Shown here: piece by piece, positions 44,171 to 53,269 of the stretch
Layout of the letters: the number at the start of each line of letters is the position of its first letter
How positions within the stretch are numbered: the first letter of the stretch is position 1
Source: JADGHX01 sp035760965
GTDB taxonomy: Bacteria; Pseudomonadota; Gammaproteobacteria; Steroidobacterales; Steroidobacteraceae
DNA length: 64,000 bases
Assembly (NCBI GenBank): GCA_035760965.1
Contig: DASTRY010000094.1
Span: 30,284-94,283, forward strand
Reading direction: 5' to 3'
The notes under the pieces: generated by a model
Databases searched by the model: none
What the model was told of the DNA's origin: nothing
What the model saw: the letters and a program-made list of their open reading frames with translations, nothing else
Translations under genes and position numbers: made by a program

Positions 44171-45039
44171 TGCCCGCGCGCGGCTTTCCGCTCATCATCC
44201 TGATCGCCGTCATCCTGCTCGTGGCGCTCACTTCGATGTTCACTGTGGCCGAACAGCAGCTCGCGATCCGCACCCAGTTCGGCGCCATCATCGGTGAAGG
44301 CTATGTACCGGGGCTCCACTTCAAGTGGCCCTGGGATCAGGTGGTGAAGTTCGAGCGGCGCATTCTGTCGCAGTCGTACCAGGGCGAGACGTTCCTCACG
44401 AACGACAATCGCGGCCTGATCGTCGACTTCTACGTGAAGTGGCGCGTGCAGAATCCGTCGCGCTTCTTTCAGGCGACCGGCGGGAACGAGGACCTCGCGA
44501 GCGAGCGGCTCTCGGAGATCGTGCGCGACGGCATCAAGAGCGTGGTGGCACAGCGCACGCTCGGCGACATCGTCATGTCGGACCGCCGCAAGACGACGGG
44601 CGAGATGCTCGGTCAGGCACGTGAGCGCGCAGCGGACCTCGGCATGTATCTGCTCGACGTCCGTATTCAGCGCATCGATCTGCCCGAGGACGTGGCCAGC
44701 CGCGTCTACGAGAGCATGAAGCAGAACTTCGCGAAGATCGCCGCGACGCTGCGCGCCGAGGGTTCCAAGCAAGCCGTGACCATCCGCGCCGAGGCGGAGA
44801 AGAAGCGCACCGAGACCATTGCCGCGGCCGAGAGCAAGGCGCTCACCGTGCGCGGCGAGGCGGACAAGGAAGCCGCCGAAATCTATGCGCGGGCCTATTC
44901 CAAGAATCCCGAGTTCTACCAGTTCTATCGCAGCCTGCAGGCCTATGAGCGCTCGCTGGGCAAGGACGGCGATGTGCTGGTCGTGACCCCCGACGGGGAA
45001 TTCTTCAAGTATCTCAAGGACCCCGCCAGCAAGAAGTAG
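44170..45039 (+). CDS. hflC: FtsH modulator HflC
   Basis: Partner of HflK. The 289-residue protein has a membrane anchor at residues 6-26 (LIILIAVILLVALTSMFTV), the SPFH domain (AIRTQFGAIIGEGYVPGLHFKWPW), and the conserved C-terminal YARAYSKNPEFYQFYRSLQAYERSLG segment. Overlapping start and stop with hflK indicate coupled translation. Confidence 0.97.
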   Translation: MPARGFPLIILIAVILLVALTSMFTVAEQQLAIRTQFGAIIGEGYVPGLHFKWPWDQVVKFERRILSQSYQGETFLTNDNRGLIVDFYVKWRVQNPSRFFQATGGNEDLASERLSEIVRDGIKSVVAQRTLGDIVMSDRRKTTGEMLGQARERAADLGMYLLDVRIQRIDLPEDVASRVYESMKQNFAKIAATLRAEGSKQAVTIRAEAEKKRTETIAAAESKALTVRGEADKEAAEIYARAYSKNPEFYQFYRSLQAYERSLGKDGDVLVVTPDGEFFKYLKDPASKK

Positions 45040-45068
45040 ACGCGGCGACGCGTCGTCGAGGGCTCGCC

Positions 45069-45263
45069 GTGACGTTCCACCTATCCGACCTGCTGGCCGC
45101 GCTCGCGCTGTTTTTCGTGCTCGAGGGTATAGTTCCGTTCCTGAATCCCAATGGCATGAAGCGCGCGCTCGAGAAGCTCATCACCCTGGGCGACCGCGAG
45201 CTGCGTATCGCCGGGCTCGGCAGCATGCTCGTGGGCGTCGCCATTCTCTTCATCGTTCGGTAG
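45069..45263 (+). CDS. DUF2065 small membrane protein
   Basis: A 64-residue protein starting at GTG with two hydrophobic segments (about 4-22, 45-62) and the family core ALFFVLEGIVPFLNPNGMKRALEKL. DUF2065 genes sit between hflC and purA in many proteobacteria. Function unknown; membrane location inferred. Confidence 0.9.
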   Translation: MTFHLSDLLAALALFFVLEGIVPFLNPNGMKRALEKLITLGDRELRIAGLGSMLVGVAILFIVR

Positions 45264-45270
45264 CAAGCAC

Positions 45271-46563
45271 GTGGGCAAGTTCGTCGTCGTCATCGGCACG
45301 CAGTGGGGCGATGAAGGCAAAGGCAAGATCGTCGACCTCCTGACCGAGCGGGCCGCCGCGGTCGCGCGCTTTCAAGGCGGGCACAACGCGGGGCACACGC
45401 TCGTCATCGGTGGACAAAAGACCATTCTCTCGCTGATCCCGGCGGGCATCCTGCGCGATGGCGTGCGCTGCTTCATCGGCAACGGCTGCGTCATCTCGCT
45501 CGAGGCGCTGCTGAAGGAAGCGCAGATGCTCATCGGCAAAGGCGTGCCGGTGTTCGAGCGGCTGCGCCTGTCGCCGAGCTGCCCGCTGATCCTTCCCTCG
45601 CACATCCTGCTCGACAAGGCGCGCGAGGCGGCGCGCGGCGCGAATGCCATCGGCACGACCGGGCGCGGCATCGGGCCGGCCTACGAGGACAAGGTCGCGC
45701 GGCGCGCGTTGCGCGTGGCCGACCTGTTCCAGCGCGAGCGCTTTGCCGCGAAGCTCGGCGAGGTGCTGGACTTCCACAACTTCGTCCTGCAGCGCTATTT
45801 CAACCAGCCGGCCGTCGATTTCCAGAAGACGCTCGACGAGCAGCTCGCGCACGGCGAGAAGGTCAAAGGCATCGTCGCGGATGTGACCTCGGCGCTGCAG
45901 GCACTGCGCGAGCAGAACGCCAACGTGCTGTTCGAGGGCGCACAGGGCGCGATGCTCGACATCGACCATGGCACGTATCCGTTCGTCACGTCGTCGAATA
46001 CCACGGCCGGATTCGCGGCGACGGGCACGGGACTCGGGCCGCGCGTGTTCGATGAAGTGCTCGGCATCACGAAGGCGTACACCACGCGGGTCGGCGGCGG
46101 GCCGTTCCCGACGGAGCTGTTCGACGACGTCGGCGAGCATCTCTCGCGGGTCGGCCACGAGTTCGGTGCGGTCACCGGGCGGCGGCGCCGCTGCGGATGG
46201 TTCGACTCGGTGGCGCTGCGTCGTTCGGTCGTGCACTCGAGCGTCACGGGGCTTTGCGTGACGAAGCTCGACGTGCTCGATGGGCTCGACACGATTCGCA
46301 TCGCCGTCGGTTACCGGATCGATGGCAAAGTCGCGGCGGAGCCGCCGATGTTCGTGGACGGTTACGCGGACGTGCAGCCCGTGTACGAGGAGCTTCCGGG
46401 TTGGAAGGAATCGACCCTCGGCATCACGGCGTACGACAAGCTGCCCGCGAATGCGCAGCGCTATCTCGAGCGGATGCAGGAGCTCGTGCGGGTGCGCATC
46501 GACATGATCTCCACCGGCCCGGACCGCGAGGAAACGATCGTTCTGCGGCACCCCTTCGGCTAA
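45271..46563 (+). CDS. purA: Adenylosuccinate synthetase PurA
   Basis: Converts IMP and aspartate to adenylosuccinate with GTP. The 430-residue protein begins at GTG: GKFVVVIGTQWGDEGKGKIVD is the P-loop signature, followed by GHNAGHTLV, TTGRGIGPAYEDK, GAQGAMLDIDHGTYPFVTSSN and TRVGGGPFPTE. It starts 7 bp after the DUF2065 stop. A short TGCCCC/GGGGCA stem follows the stop with only a weak T-run. Confidence 0.97.
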   Translation: MGKFVVVIGTQWGDEGKGKIVDLLTERAAAVARFQGGHNAGHTLVIGGQKTILSLIPAGILRDGVRCFIGNGCVISLEALLKEAQMLIGKGVPVFERLRLSPSCPLILPSHILLDKAREAARGANAIGTTGRGIGPAYEDKVARRALRVADLFQRERFAAKLGEVLDFHNFVLQRYFNQPAVDFQKTLDEQLAHGEKVKGIVADVTSALQALREQNANVLFEGAQGAMLDIDHGTYPFVTSSNTTAGFAATGTGLGPRVFDEVLGITKAYTTRVGGGPFPTELFDDVGEHLSRVGHEFGAVTGRRRRCGWFDSVALRRSVVHSSVTGLCVTKLDVLDGLDTIRIAVGYRIDGKVAAEPPMFVDGYADVQPVYEELPGWKESTLGITAYDKLPANAQRYLERMQELVRVRIDMISTGPDREETIVLRHPFG

Positions 46564-46703
46564 TGCCCCTTCGGGGCAGCGCATTTGGAGGGGTTGCCGG
46601 GCGAAGCGCCGCGCGCACTGACCTGACGCACGCGTTCGCTCGAGAGACCTTGAGCTCGCGAAGGCTCGTCGCGTCCCTGACGACCTCCCACCTCCGCCCG
46701 CGG

Positions 46704-47183
46704 TTATTCCGTTTTCACGTAGTGCAGGGGTAGGGCGGTGGTCGACTTGATGGTTTCGAGGGCGAAGCTCGCGCTCACATCGAGCAGCTCGATCGAGCCG
46801 ATCAGCTTCTTGTAGACGACGTCGTACGCGTCGATGTCCGGCACGACGACGCGCATCAGATAGTCCACGTCGCCGCTCATGCGGTAGATCTCGGTGATCT
46901 CCGGGATGTCGCGCACGGCCTTCTGGAAACGCTCGAACCACGCGGCGCTGTGATTGCCGGTCTTCAGCATCACGAACACGGTCGTGCCGACGTTCAGCGC
47001 CTTCGCATCGAGGACGGCGACGATCTGCTTGATGATGCCCGCGTCCTGCATGCGACGAATGCGCCGCCAGCACGGCACCTTCGAGAGTCCCACGCGGTCG
47101 GCGATCTCGGCGGCGGTGAGGGCTCCGTTCTTCTGCAACAGGTCGAGGATGCGGCGGTCGAGCTTGTCCATGAGCGCGATCAT
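46704..47183 (-). CDS. Lrp/AsnC family transcriptional regulator
   Basis: A 159-residue regulator. HTH: LDRRILDLLQKNGALTAAEI and VGLSKVPCWRRIRRMQDAGII. RAM/effector domain: FVMLKTGNHSAAWFERFQKAV, DIPEITEIYRMSGDVDYLM and VVPDIDAYDVVYKKLI. Amino-acid effector unknown. Transcribed toward purA and divergent from the DUF6356 gene. Confidence 0.94.
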   Translation of the reverse strand: MIALMDKLDRRILDLLQKNGALTAAEIADRVGLSKVPCWRRIRRMQDAGIIKQIVAVLDAKALNVGTTVFVMLKTGNHSAAWFERFQKAVRDIPEITEIYRMSGDVDYLMRVVVPDIDAYDVVYKKLIGSIELLDVSASFALETIKSTTALPLHYVKTE

Positions 47184-47339
47184 GACCTAGTGACGCGCAT
47201 CACAGCAACGCCGAAGTCGCATTTCTCGAAATCGATAAGCACTTTTCGGGGCGCACGGCGCAACTTTGTTTCACACGCCGCGCTGCCCAGCTGGACACAA
47301 CGAAACCGAATCACAGGCCCGATTCCCTAAGCTGACCGC

Positions 47340-47600
47340 ATGGGAATACGGCGTCTCTTCACTGAACATCCGGCCTCGGTTGGCGAGACCTACCTGCAGC
47401 ACCTCGGTAAGGCCTGCGGGTTTGCGGTTCGCATGGTCGGCGCCGGCCTCGCCTGTTTCCTGCACGCGCTCTTTCCGTTTGCCTTCCAGCACACCGGCAG
47501 TGACTGCATCGAGCGTCTTCACGACGAGATGATGCGCCGTCGCCGCTCGGGGGCTTCGGTTGCCGCGCTGCAGGTCACGCGCGCGAGCGCCGCTCGCTGA
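47340..47600 (+). CDS. DUF6356 family protein
   Basis: An 86-residue protein: RLFTEHPASVGETYLQHLGKA, then MVGAGLACFLHALFPFAFQH as a hydrophobic stretch, and TGSDCIERLHDEM. This pattern is what I recall of DUF6356. Role unknown. A YeiH gene starts 6 bp later, so they are probably one transcript. Confidence 0.75.
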   Translation: MGIRRLFTEHPASVGETYLQHLGKACGFAVRMVGAGLACFLHALFPFAFQHTGSDCIERLHDEMMRRRRSGASVAALQVTRASAAR

Positions 47601-47606
47601 TCGCGC

Positions 47607-48701
47607 ATGGCGCGGCCGGTATTCACCCGTCCGGCCTGGCGCACTCTCGCCAACGGCGCGCTCCTCGCTATCGCGCTGACGCTCGTCGCGGAGCTGGCAG
47701 CGCGCGCGCTCAAAGATTGGCTGAATCCGTCCGGCCCTTCGCCCGTCAGCCCCGTGCTCTGCGCCGTCCTTCTCGGCGTGGCCTGGCGTAACACCATCGG
47801 GCTGAGCGACGGCTTCGTACCCGGGCTGCAGTGGATCACGAACAACCTGCTGCGACTTGGCATCGCGCTCGTCGGGCTGCGGCTGTCGTTGAGCGGTCTC
47901 GCGTCGACGGCGGGCATGGCGCTTCCGGTGGTGCTCGCGTGCATCACGACGGCGCTCGTTGTGAGTCTGCTCATCGGCAAGGTGCTCGGTCTGTCCCAGC
48001 CTTTGCGCTTGTTGCTCGCGGCCGGCACGGCTATCTGCGGATGCACGGCCATTTGCGCGGTCACGCCTGTCGTGAAAGCGCGCGCCGTGGACACCGGGCT
48101 CGCGCTGACCTGCGTCGTAGTGCTCGGATGTACCGGGATGCTGCTCTATCCCTGGCTCGCACATGCCGTGTTCGGAAACGCGACGCACGCGGCAGGCGTG
48201 TTCCTCGGCACGTCGATTCACGACACTTCGCAGGTGATGGGCGCGTCGCTCATCTATGCGCAGCAGTTCGATGCGAGCGATGCGGTGGCGGTGGCCGGCT
48301 TCACGAAGTTGCTGCGCAATCTGTCTCTGCTGATCCTCGTGCCGCTCTTTGCCATGTGGAGCGGGAACCGCTCGGGCTCCGACGCGAAAGTGAAGCGCTC
48401 GCAGGTGTTGCCTGCATTCCTGATTGCGTTTGTGTTGCTTGCCCTTCTGCGCACCGCCGGTGACTCGCTCACCGCGGGCACCGCCGTCGCTCACATGTGG
48501 TCGCAGGCCATCGGCGTGGCGCTCGGCGCGTCGGACATCTTCCTCGTGTGCGGCATGACGGCCATCGGGTTGAACGTGTCCCTCGCCGATCTGCGGGGGA
48601 TCGGAGCGCGCGCGCTCGGCGCTGCGTTCCTAGTCGCCGCCGCGGTGTGCACCGTCAGCCTCTCAATGACGTACGCCATTCACGCGTTCTTCGGTTCCTG
48701 A
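47607..48701 (+). CDS. YeiH/UPF0324 family membrane transporter
   Basis: A 364-residue protein with about ten membrane helices. LRLGIALVGLRLSL, GTAICGCTAICAVTPVVKA and GTSIHDTSQVMGASLIYA are characteristic YeiH motifs; the family is annotated as putative sulfate exporters, on weak evidence. Its 3' end overlaps the convergent ligD 3' end by 39 bp. Confidence 0.9.
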   Translation: MARPVFTRPAWRTLANGALLAIALTLVAELAARALKDWLNPSGPSPVSPVLCAVLLGVAWRNTIGLSDGFVPGLQWITNNLLRLGIALVGLRLSLSGLASTAGMALPVVLACITTALVVSLLIGKVLGLSQPLRLLLAAGTAICGCTAICAVTPVVKARAVDTGLALTCVVVLGCTGMLLYPWLAHAVFGNATHAAGVFLGTSIHDTSQVMGASLIYAQQFDASDAVAVAGFTKLLRNLSLLILVPLFAMWSGNRSGSDAKVKRSQVLPAFLIAFVLLALLRTAGDSLTAGTAVAHMWSQAIGVALGASDIFLVCGMTAIGLNVSLADLRGIGARALGAAFLVAAAVCTVSLSMTYAIHAFFGS

Positions 48702-51623
48702 GCGGCGCCGGCGCGGCGGCGTCGCGGTCGCTTTCTCTCCGGTCAGCTTGCGAATCGCGTCCTGTAATGGGCGCGCGCCTTCCTCGTAGTCCTTCCAGGC
48801 CGCGGTTTTCGCCAGTAGCGCAGGCGCGGTGCTCACGGTGTATCGCATCGGATCCAGGCCGCTGCGCACCTGTTGCCACGTGAGTGGGAACGAAACCGGC
48901 GCGCCGGGCCGTGCGCGCGGGGAGAGCGGGGCGACGGCTGTCGACATGCGGTCGTTGCGCAGGTAGTCGAGGAAGATGCGGCCGGTGCGCTGTTTCTTGG
49001 CCATGTTGATGAGATAGCGATCGGGGTGATCGTCTGCCATCTGCGCACAGATCGTCTGCGCGAACGTTTTCGCGGTGGGCCAATCGAGACCGCTCTGGCG
49101 CGTCGTGTCGAGCGGGGTCACGACGTGCAGACCTTTGCCGCCCGTGGTTTTGCAGAACGCGACCAGTCCGACCGCTTCGAGACGCTCGCGCAGCTCGTTC
49201 GCGGCCGCAATGACCTCGGCAAATGCGACATCGGGGGCCGGATCGACGTCGAACACGAGGCGCCCGGCGATCTCGACGTTGCCCGGGGCGCAGTTCCACG
49301 GGTGCAGCTCGAGAGCGGCGATCTGCGCGAGCGCGGCCAGCGCTTCGACACGATCGACCTGCGTGTAAGGCTCGCGATCACCGGGCACTCGCACCAGCGA
49401 GATGAGGTGCGAGGTGCCCTTCATCGCATGGCGCTGAAAGAATTGCTGGCCGTTGATCCCGTCGGGAGCGCGGACGAAGGAGCAGGGTCGGCCCGCCAGA
49501 TGCGGCATCATCCAGGGGCCGACGGCTTCGAAGTACTCGGCCAGATCGAGCTTGGTGATGGCGCGAGTCGCGCCGTCCGCGGGCCAGAGGACCTTGTCGG
49601 GTTTCGAGATGGGCACGCCCATGACGATATGCCGGCCGGCGCCGTGCGCTGCGCCGCTGGACTGCCCGGCCGTGCTTTGCGTGCGTGCCGTCGCGCGCGC
49701 AGTTGGCGTGCGCGCACGTGTGCTCCGCCGCGCCGTCCCTCGGTGCGCGTCGTCAGAGGCCGCGGCTTCCTTGGTGGGCGGGGGCGCAGCTCGCTCGGCC
49801 GTCACCTCGGAAGCGGGCTTGTCTTCGCGCAGGCCCTTGAACGCGGCCTGTCGGACGTGCCCCGAGCCGGTCCAGCCCGCGAATTCGATCTCGGCAACGA
49901 GCTTCGGTTTGGTCCAGTGCACGTCGGGCTCCTTGCGGGGTGCGTTCGGACCTTCGAATGGGCTCGTCTTGCTTTCGACCTCGCGCAGCTTGGCCAGCAG
50001 CATTTTGCGGGTCGCAGCGCTGTAGCCCGTGCCGGCGCGGCCGACGTATTCGAAGCGCCCATTGCGGTGAACTCCGAGCAGGAGTGAACGCAGCTCGCGG
50101 CCTTCCTGCGTCCACCCGCCGATCACGACTTCCTGGCCGGCGCGACACTTCGCCTTGGTCCAGGTGTCTTTGCGCCCCGAACGATAGGGCGCGTCGAGCC
50201 GCTTCGACACGATACCTTCGAGCTGCATCTCGCACGCGTGCCGCAGCACCGTTGCGCCGGCGGTTTCGAAGTGCTCGACGTACTGGATTGCAGGGCCGGG
50301 TTTCGTCCGATCGAGCAGTTTCTTGAGGCGTTCCTTGCGCTCCCGATACGGGCGCGCGCGCAGGTCCGCACCGGATTCCCACAGCAGGTCGAAGACGTAG
50401 TAGACGAGCTTGGAATCGTCGCCCGCGGACAGCGCTTCCTGCAGCGCCTGAAAGCTCAGCACACCGTTCGCGTCGAACGCGGCGACCTCGCCGTCGATGA
50501 TGCAGTCCGGAAAGCTCGCGGCCGCCGCAGCGACCGTGGGAAATTTGTTCGTCCAATCGAGACCCTTGCGCGTCCGCAGCGTGACCTCGCCGTCAGCGAC
50601 GCGCAGCTGCAGGCGATAACCGTCGATCTTGATCTCGTGCGCCCAGCCGGCGCCTTCGGGCGCACGGTCGACGAGCTTGGCGAGCTGCGGCGGGATGAAG
50701 TCGGGCGGCTTCTTCGTCGCGGACGATCGGCGCGTTCGGCTCCGGGCTCCGCCTCGCGAGGTGCTCCGAGTCGTGTGGGAAGCCGAGTCCGCGTGGCTGT
50801 CGTCCCGCTCATCGACGCTCGCCGCGCCCGCGCGCCGGGACGCGGCCCGGCCGCTGTTTGCCGCTGAAGCCGCGAGATTCCGTGCCCTCTTTTTCACGAC
50901 CTCTTTCGAATGCCATACCGCGTTCGCCTTGGCGCGCGTTTTCGCGGTGGTCATGAACGGTTTCGGTCCGGGGCCGATGCCGGCGGCAATCTCCTCCATC
51001 GAGCGGCCCGAGGCGACGGAACGATCCTCGTCGAGGATCGCATCGCCGTGACCCGTGGTCGCGTACTCGTCGCGATGCTTGATCAGCAGCCAGTTCGTGC
51101 GCTTGCCGCCTTCACGGTCCGTGCGCATCCGCACGAGCGTGTAGCGGCCATGCAGCTTCTCGCCGTCCAAGCGAAATTTGAGGCTGCCTTTGGCGAGCTG
51201 CGCTTCGGCCGGCTCATCACCCTCGGGCGTCCAGTAGCCGCGATCCCAGATGAGCACCGTCCCGCCGCCGTACTCCCCCGGTGGGATGGTGCCCTCGAAA
51301 TCGCCGTAGTCGAGCGGATGATCCTCGACTTCGACGGCGAGACGCTTGTCGGCCGGGTCGAGCGAGGGGCCGCGCGTAACGGCCCACGACTTGAAGACGC
51401 CATCGAGCTCGAGCCGCAGGTCGTAGTGCAGGCGGCGTGCCGAGTGCTTCTGGATGACGTAGCGCAGGCGGTCGGAGGGAGCGATCGGGGCGGCGCCGCT
51501 CGGCTCCTCCGTTCGGGTGAAGTCACGCTTGGCGCGGTAGGTGGCGAGCTTGCGCGAGCCGCGTCGTGGCGAGCCGCTTTTCGTGGCGCTGCGCGCGGGC
51601 GAGGTTCGTTTTCGTGTAGCCAT
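48663..51623 (-). CDS. ligD: ATP-dependent DNA ligase D (LigD)
   Basis: Multi-domain non-homologous end-joining ligase, 986 residues, in the order phosphoesterase (about 40-200: HYDLRLELDGVFKSWAVTRG, HPLDYGDFEGTIPPGEYGGG), ligase (about 300-600: EIKIDGYR with nucleophile K332, DGEVAAFD, EGIVSKRLDAPYRSGR), polymerase/primase (about 690-960: FDVDPAPDVAF, TTGGKGLHVVTPL). This is the Pseudomonas-type order. ATG 51623 follows GAGG. No Ku gene is in the window. The 3' end overlaps YeiH. Confidence 0.96.
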   Translation of the reverse strand: MATRKRTSPARSATKSGSPRRGSRKLATYRAKRDFTRTEEPSGAAPIAPSDRLRYVIQKHSARRLHYDLRLELDGVFKSWAVTRGPSLDPADKRLAVEVEDHPLDYGDFEGTIPPGEYGGGTVLIWDRGYWTPEGDEPAEAQLAKGSLKFRLDGEKLHGRYTLVRMRTDREGGKRTNWLLIKHRDEYATTGHGDAILDEDRSVASGRSMEEIAAGIGPGPKPFMTTAKTRAKANAVWHSKEVVKKRARNLAASAANSGRAASRRAGAASVDERDDSHADSASHTTRSTSRGGARSRTRRSSATKKPPDFIPPQLAKLVDRAPEGAGWAHEIKIDGYRLQLRVADGEVTLRTRKGLDWTNKFPTVAAAAASFPDCIIDGEVAAFDANGVLSFQALQEALSAGDDSKLVYYVFDLLWESGADLRARPYRERKERLKKLLDRTKPGPAIQYVEHFETAGATVLRHACEMQLEGIVSKRLDAPYRSGRKDTWTKAKCRAGQEVVIGGWTQEGRELRSLLLGVHRNGRFEYVGRAGTGYSAATRKMLLAKLREVESKTSPFEGPNAPRKEPDVHWTKPKLVAEIEFAGWTGSGHVRQAAFKGLREDKPASEVTAERAAPPPTKEAAASDDAHRGTARRSTRARTPTARATARTQSTAGQSSGAAHGAGRHIVMGVPISKPDKVLWPADGATRAITKLDLAEYFEAVGPWMMPHLAGRPCSFVRAPDGINGQQFFQRHAMKGTSHLISLVRVPGDREPYTQVDRVEALAALAQIAALELHPWNCAPGNVEIAGRLVFDVDPAPDVAFAEVIAAANELRERLEAVGLVAFCKTTGGKGLHVVTPLDTTRQSGLDWPTAKTFAQTICAQMADDHPDRYLINMAKKQRTGRIFLDYLRNDRMSTAVAPLSPRARPGAPVSFPLTWQQVRSGLDPMRYTVSTAPALLAKTAAWKDYEEGARPLQDAIRKLTGEKATATPPRRRRSGTEERVNGVRH

Positions 51624-51687
51624 GCGCCTCAACGCGGCGATTCGCGCCGAGTTCCCGCTTCATGCGGACGCGTCGAGCAGCGTGCGC

Positions 51688-52233
51688 TCAGCGTCCGTGA
51701 CGGTGAAGCGCGGCCTCGACGGCATCGAAGAGCGAGCGGATGCCGAACGAGACGTCTTGAATCGCGCCGTTGACGAAGAACCCCGGCGTGCCCCGAACGC
51801 CGCTCGCGAGCCCGCTGTGGATGTGCTCGCGAACACGCTGCAGGTAAACCTCGTCGTCCATCTCCGCCGTGAACCGCGCCATGTCGAGCCCGAGCTGTTC
51901 GGCGTATCCGTGCAGCGCCTTCGAGCCGAGATGGTCCTGATGCGCGAACAGCAGGTCGTGCATCTCCCAGAACTTGCCTTGCTCGCCGGCGCACTCGGCT
52001 GCCTGAGCCGCGGCCATCGCATGGGGATGCACGTCGACGAGCGGAAGGTGCCGGTACGCAAACCGCACCTTTTCCTCGAAGCGCTCGAGCAGCAGCTCTA
52101 CGGCCGGTGCGGCCTGCTTGCAGTTCGGGCATTCGAAGTCGCCGTACTCGACGACGGTGACCGGCGCGTGTTCCGGCCCGAGAGTGTGATCCGTCGCGGT
52201 GACGGGCACGGTGAGATGAAAACGATCGTTCAT
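51688..52233 (-). CDS. DsbA-like thioredoxin-fold protein
   Basis: A 181-residue protein with a DsbA/FrnE-like fold: VTVVEYGDFECPNCKQ with the active C35-P-N-C38, a helical insertion, and the cis-Pro loop GTPGFFVNGAIQ. No signal peptide is seen, so it is probably cytosolic. It precedes ligD on the same strand with 64 bp between; the two may be cotranscribed. Confidence 0.88.
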   Translation of the reverse strand: MNDRFHLTVPVTATDHTLGPEHAPVTVVEYGDFECPNCKQAAPAVELLLERFEEKVRFAYRHLPLVDVHPHAMAAAQAAECAGEQGKFWEMHDLLFAHQDHLGSKALHGYAEQLGLDMARFTAEMDDEVYLQRVREHIHSGLASGVRGTPGFFVNGAIQDVSFGIRSLFDAVEAALHRHGR

Positions 52234-52353
52234 GGTGGCGTCACTTCGCGAAGCGGTAGGATTGGGCGCGATGGCTCGCGCGGCCGGCTCGCGTATTCTG
52301 GCTGCCCGCATCGCCGCTGGCCAACGCATTTCGCTCACGCTCAGGGAGTCGCC

Positions 52354-53247
52354 ATGCTCGATCTCGTCATCGACCAACGCCGCCGCGATCTCGGCGGCTT
52401 CGAAGTGGGGCGCGTGCTCCCCTCCGCGCCACGGAAAATGGTGGGGCCGTTCATCTTTTTCGATCACATCGGCCCGGTGAATTTTCCGGCGGGGATTCCG
52501 CGCAGCGTGGACGTGCGGCCCCACCCCCACATCGGTCTCTCAACCGTCACGTATCTCTTCGACGGCGAGATCATGCATCGAGACAGTCTCGGCTTCGAGC
52601 AGCCGATCCATCCCGCCGAAGTGAATTGGATGACCGCCGGACGCGGCATCACCCACTCCGAGCGCTTCGAGAGGGCGCGCGCTCGCGGCGATTTCGTGCA
52701 CGGCCTGCAGTCGTGGGTCGCGCTACCCGATGCGGACGAAGAGACTGCGCCCGCCTTCACGCACTACGGCAGCGACGACCTGCCCGTGTTCGACGATGGC
52801 AAGGGCCTGCGAACGAGGCTCCTCGCCGGCGAAGCCTTCGGCGTGAAATCGAATGTGAAGACGCATTCGCCGATGTTCTATGCGCACTGGACGCTCGCAA
52901 CCGATGTCCGCGCGCAGCTGCCCGCCGAGTACTCGGAGCGGGCAGCCTACGTCGTCTCGGGCGCCGTGGAAGTCGGCGGGCGCACGTATGGAACGGGACA
53001 GATGCTGGTGTTCACCAAAGGCGCGGACGCCGTAGTGAAGGCGACGATGCCCTCGACGGTGATGGCGCTGGGAGGCGAATCCGTGGGACCGCGCTTCATC
53101 GAGTGGAACTTCGTCTCCTCTTCCAAGGAGCGCATCGAGCAGGCGAAGTCCGATTGGGCCGCCGGCCGCATGAAGCTGCCGGATCGCGATTCGGACGAGT
53201 TCATCCCCTTGCCCGGTGATCCGCCGCCGCCGGCACCGCCGCTCTAG
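52354..53247 (+). CDS. Pirin family protein
   Basis: A 297-residue bicupin. N-terminal cupin metal residues appear in PHPHIGLSTVTYLF and the Glu/His in PAEVNWMTAGRGITHSE; the family's RRDLGGFEVGRVLPS and GPFIFFDHIGP opening is present. Some pirins act as quercetinases, most are uncharacterised. AGGGAG precedes the ATG. Confidence 0.93.
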   Translation: MLDLVIDQRRRDLGGFEVGRVLPSAPRKMVGPFIFFDHIGPVNFPAGIPRSVDVRPHPHIGLSTVTYLFDGEIMHRDSLGFEQPIHPAEVNWMTAGRGITHSERFERARARGDFVHGLQSWVALPDADEETAPAFTHYGSDDLPVFDDGKGLRTRLLAGEAFGVKSNVKTHSPMFYAHWTLATDVRAQLPAEYSERAAYVVSGAVEVGGRTYGTGQMLVFTKGADAVVKATMPSTVMALGGESVGPRFIEWNFVSSSKERIEQAKSDWAAGRMKLPDRDSDEFIPLPGDPPPPAPPL

Positions 53248-53269
53248 GAGTGGGTTGCTCGGAGTGGCC

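Noticed and set aside
46564..46578. Terminator after purA
   Set aside because: The TGCCCC/GGGGCA stem has only a three-base loop and a weak T-run; not convincing as a separate feature.
47271..48494. 407-codon minus-strand frame opposite DUF6356 and YeiH
   Set aside because: Antisense to a polytopic transporter with conserved motifs; highly polar, low-complexity translation.
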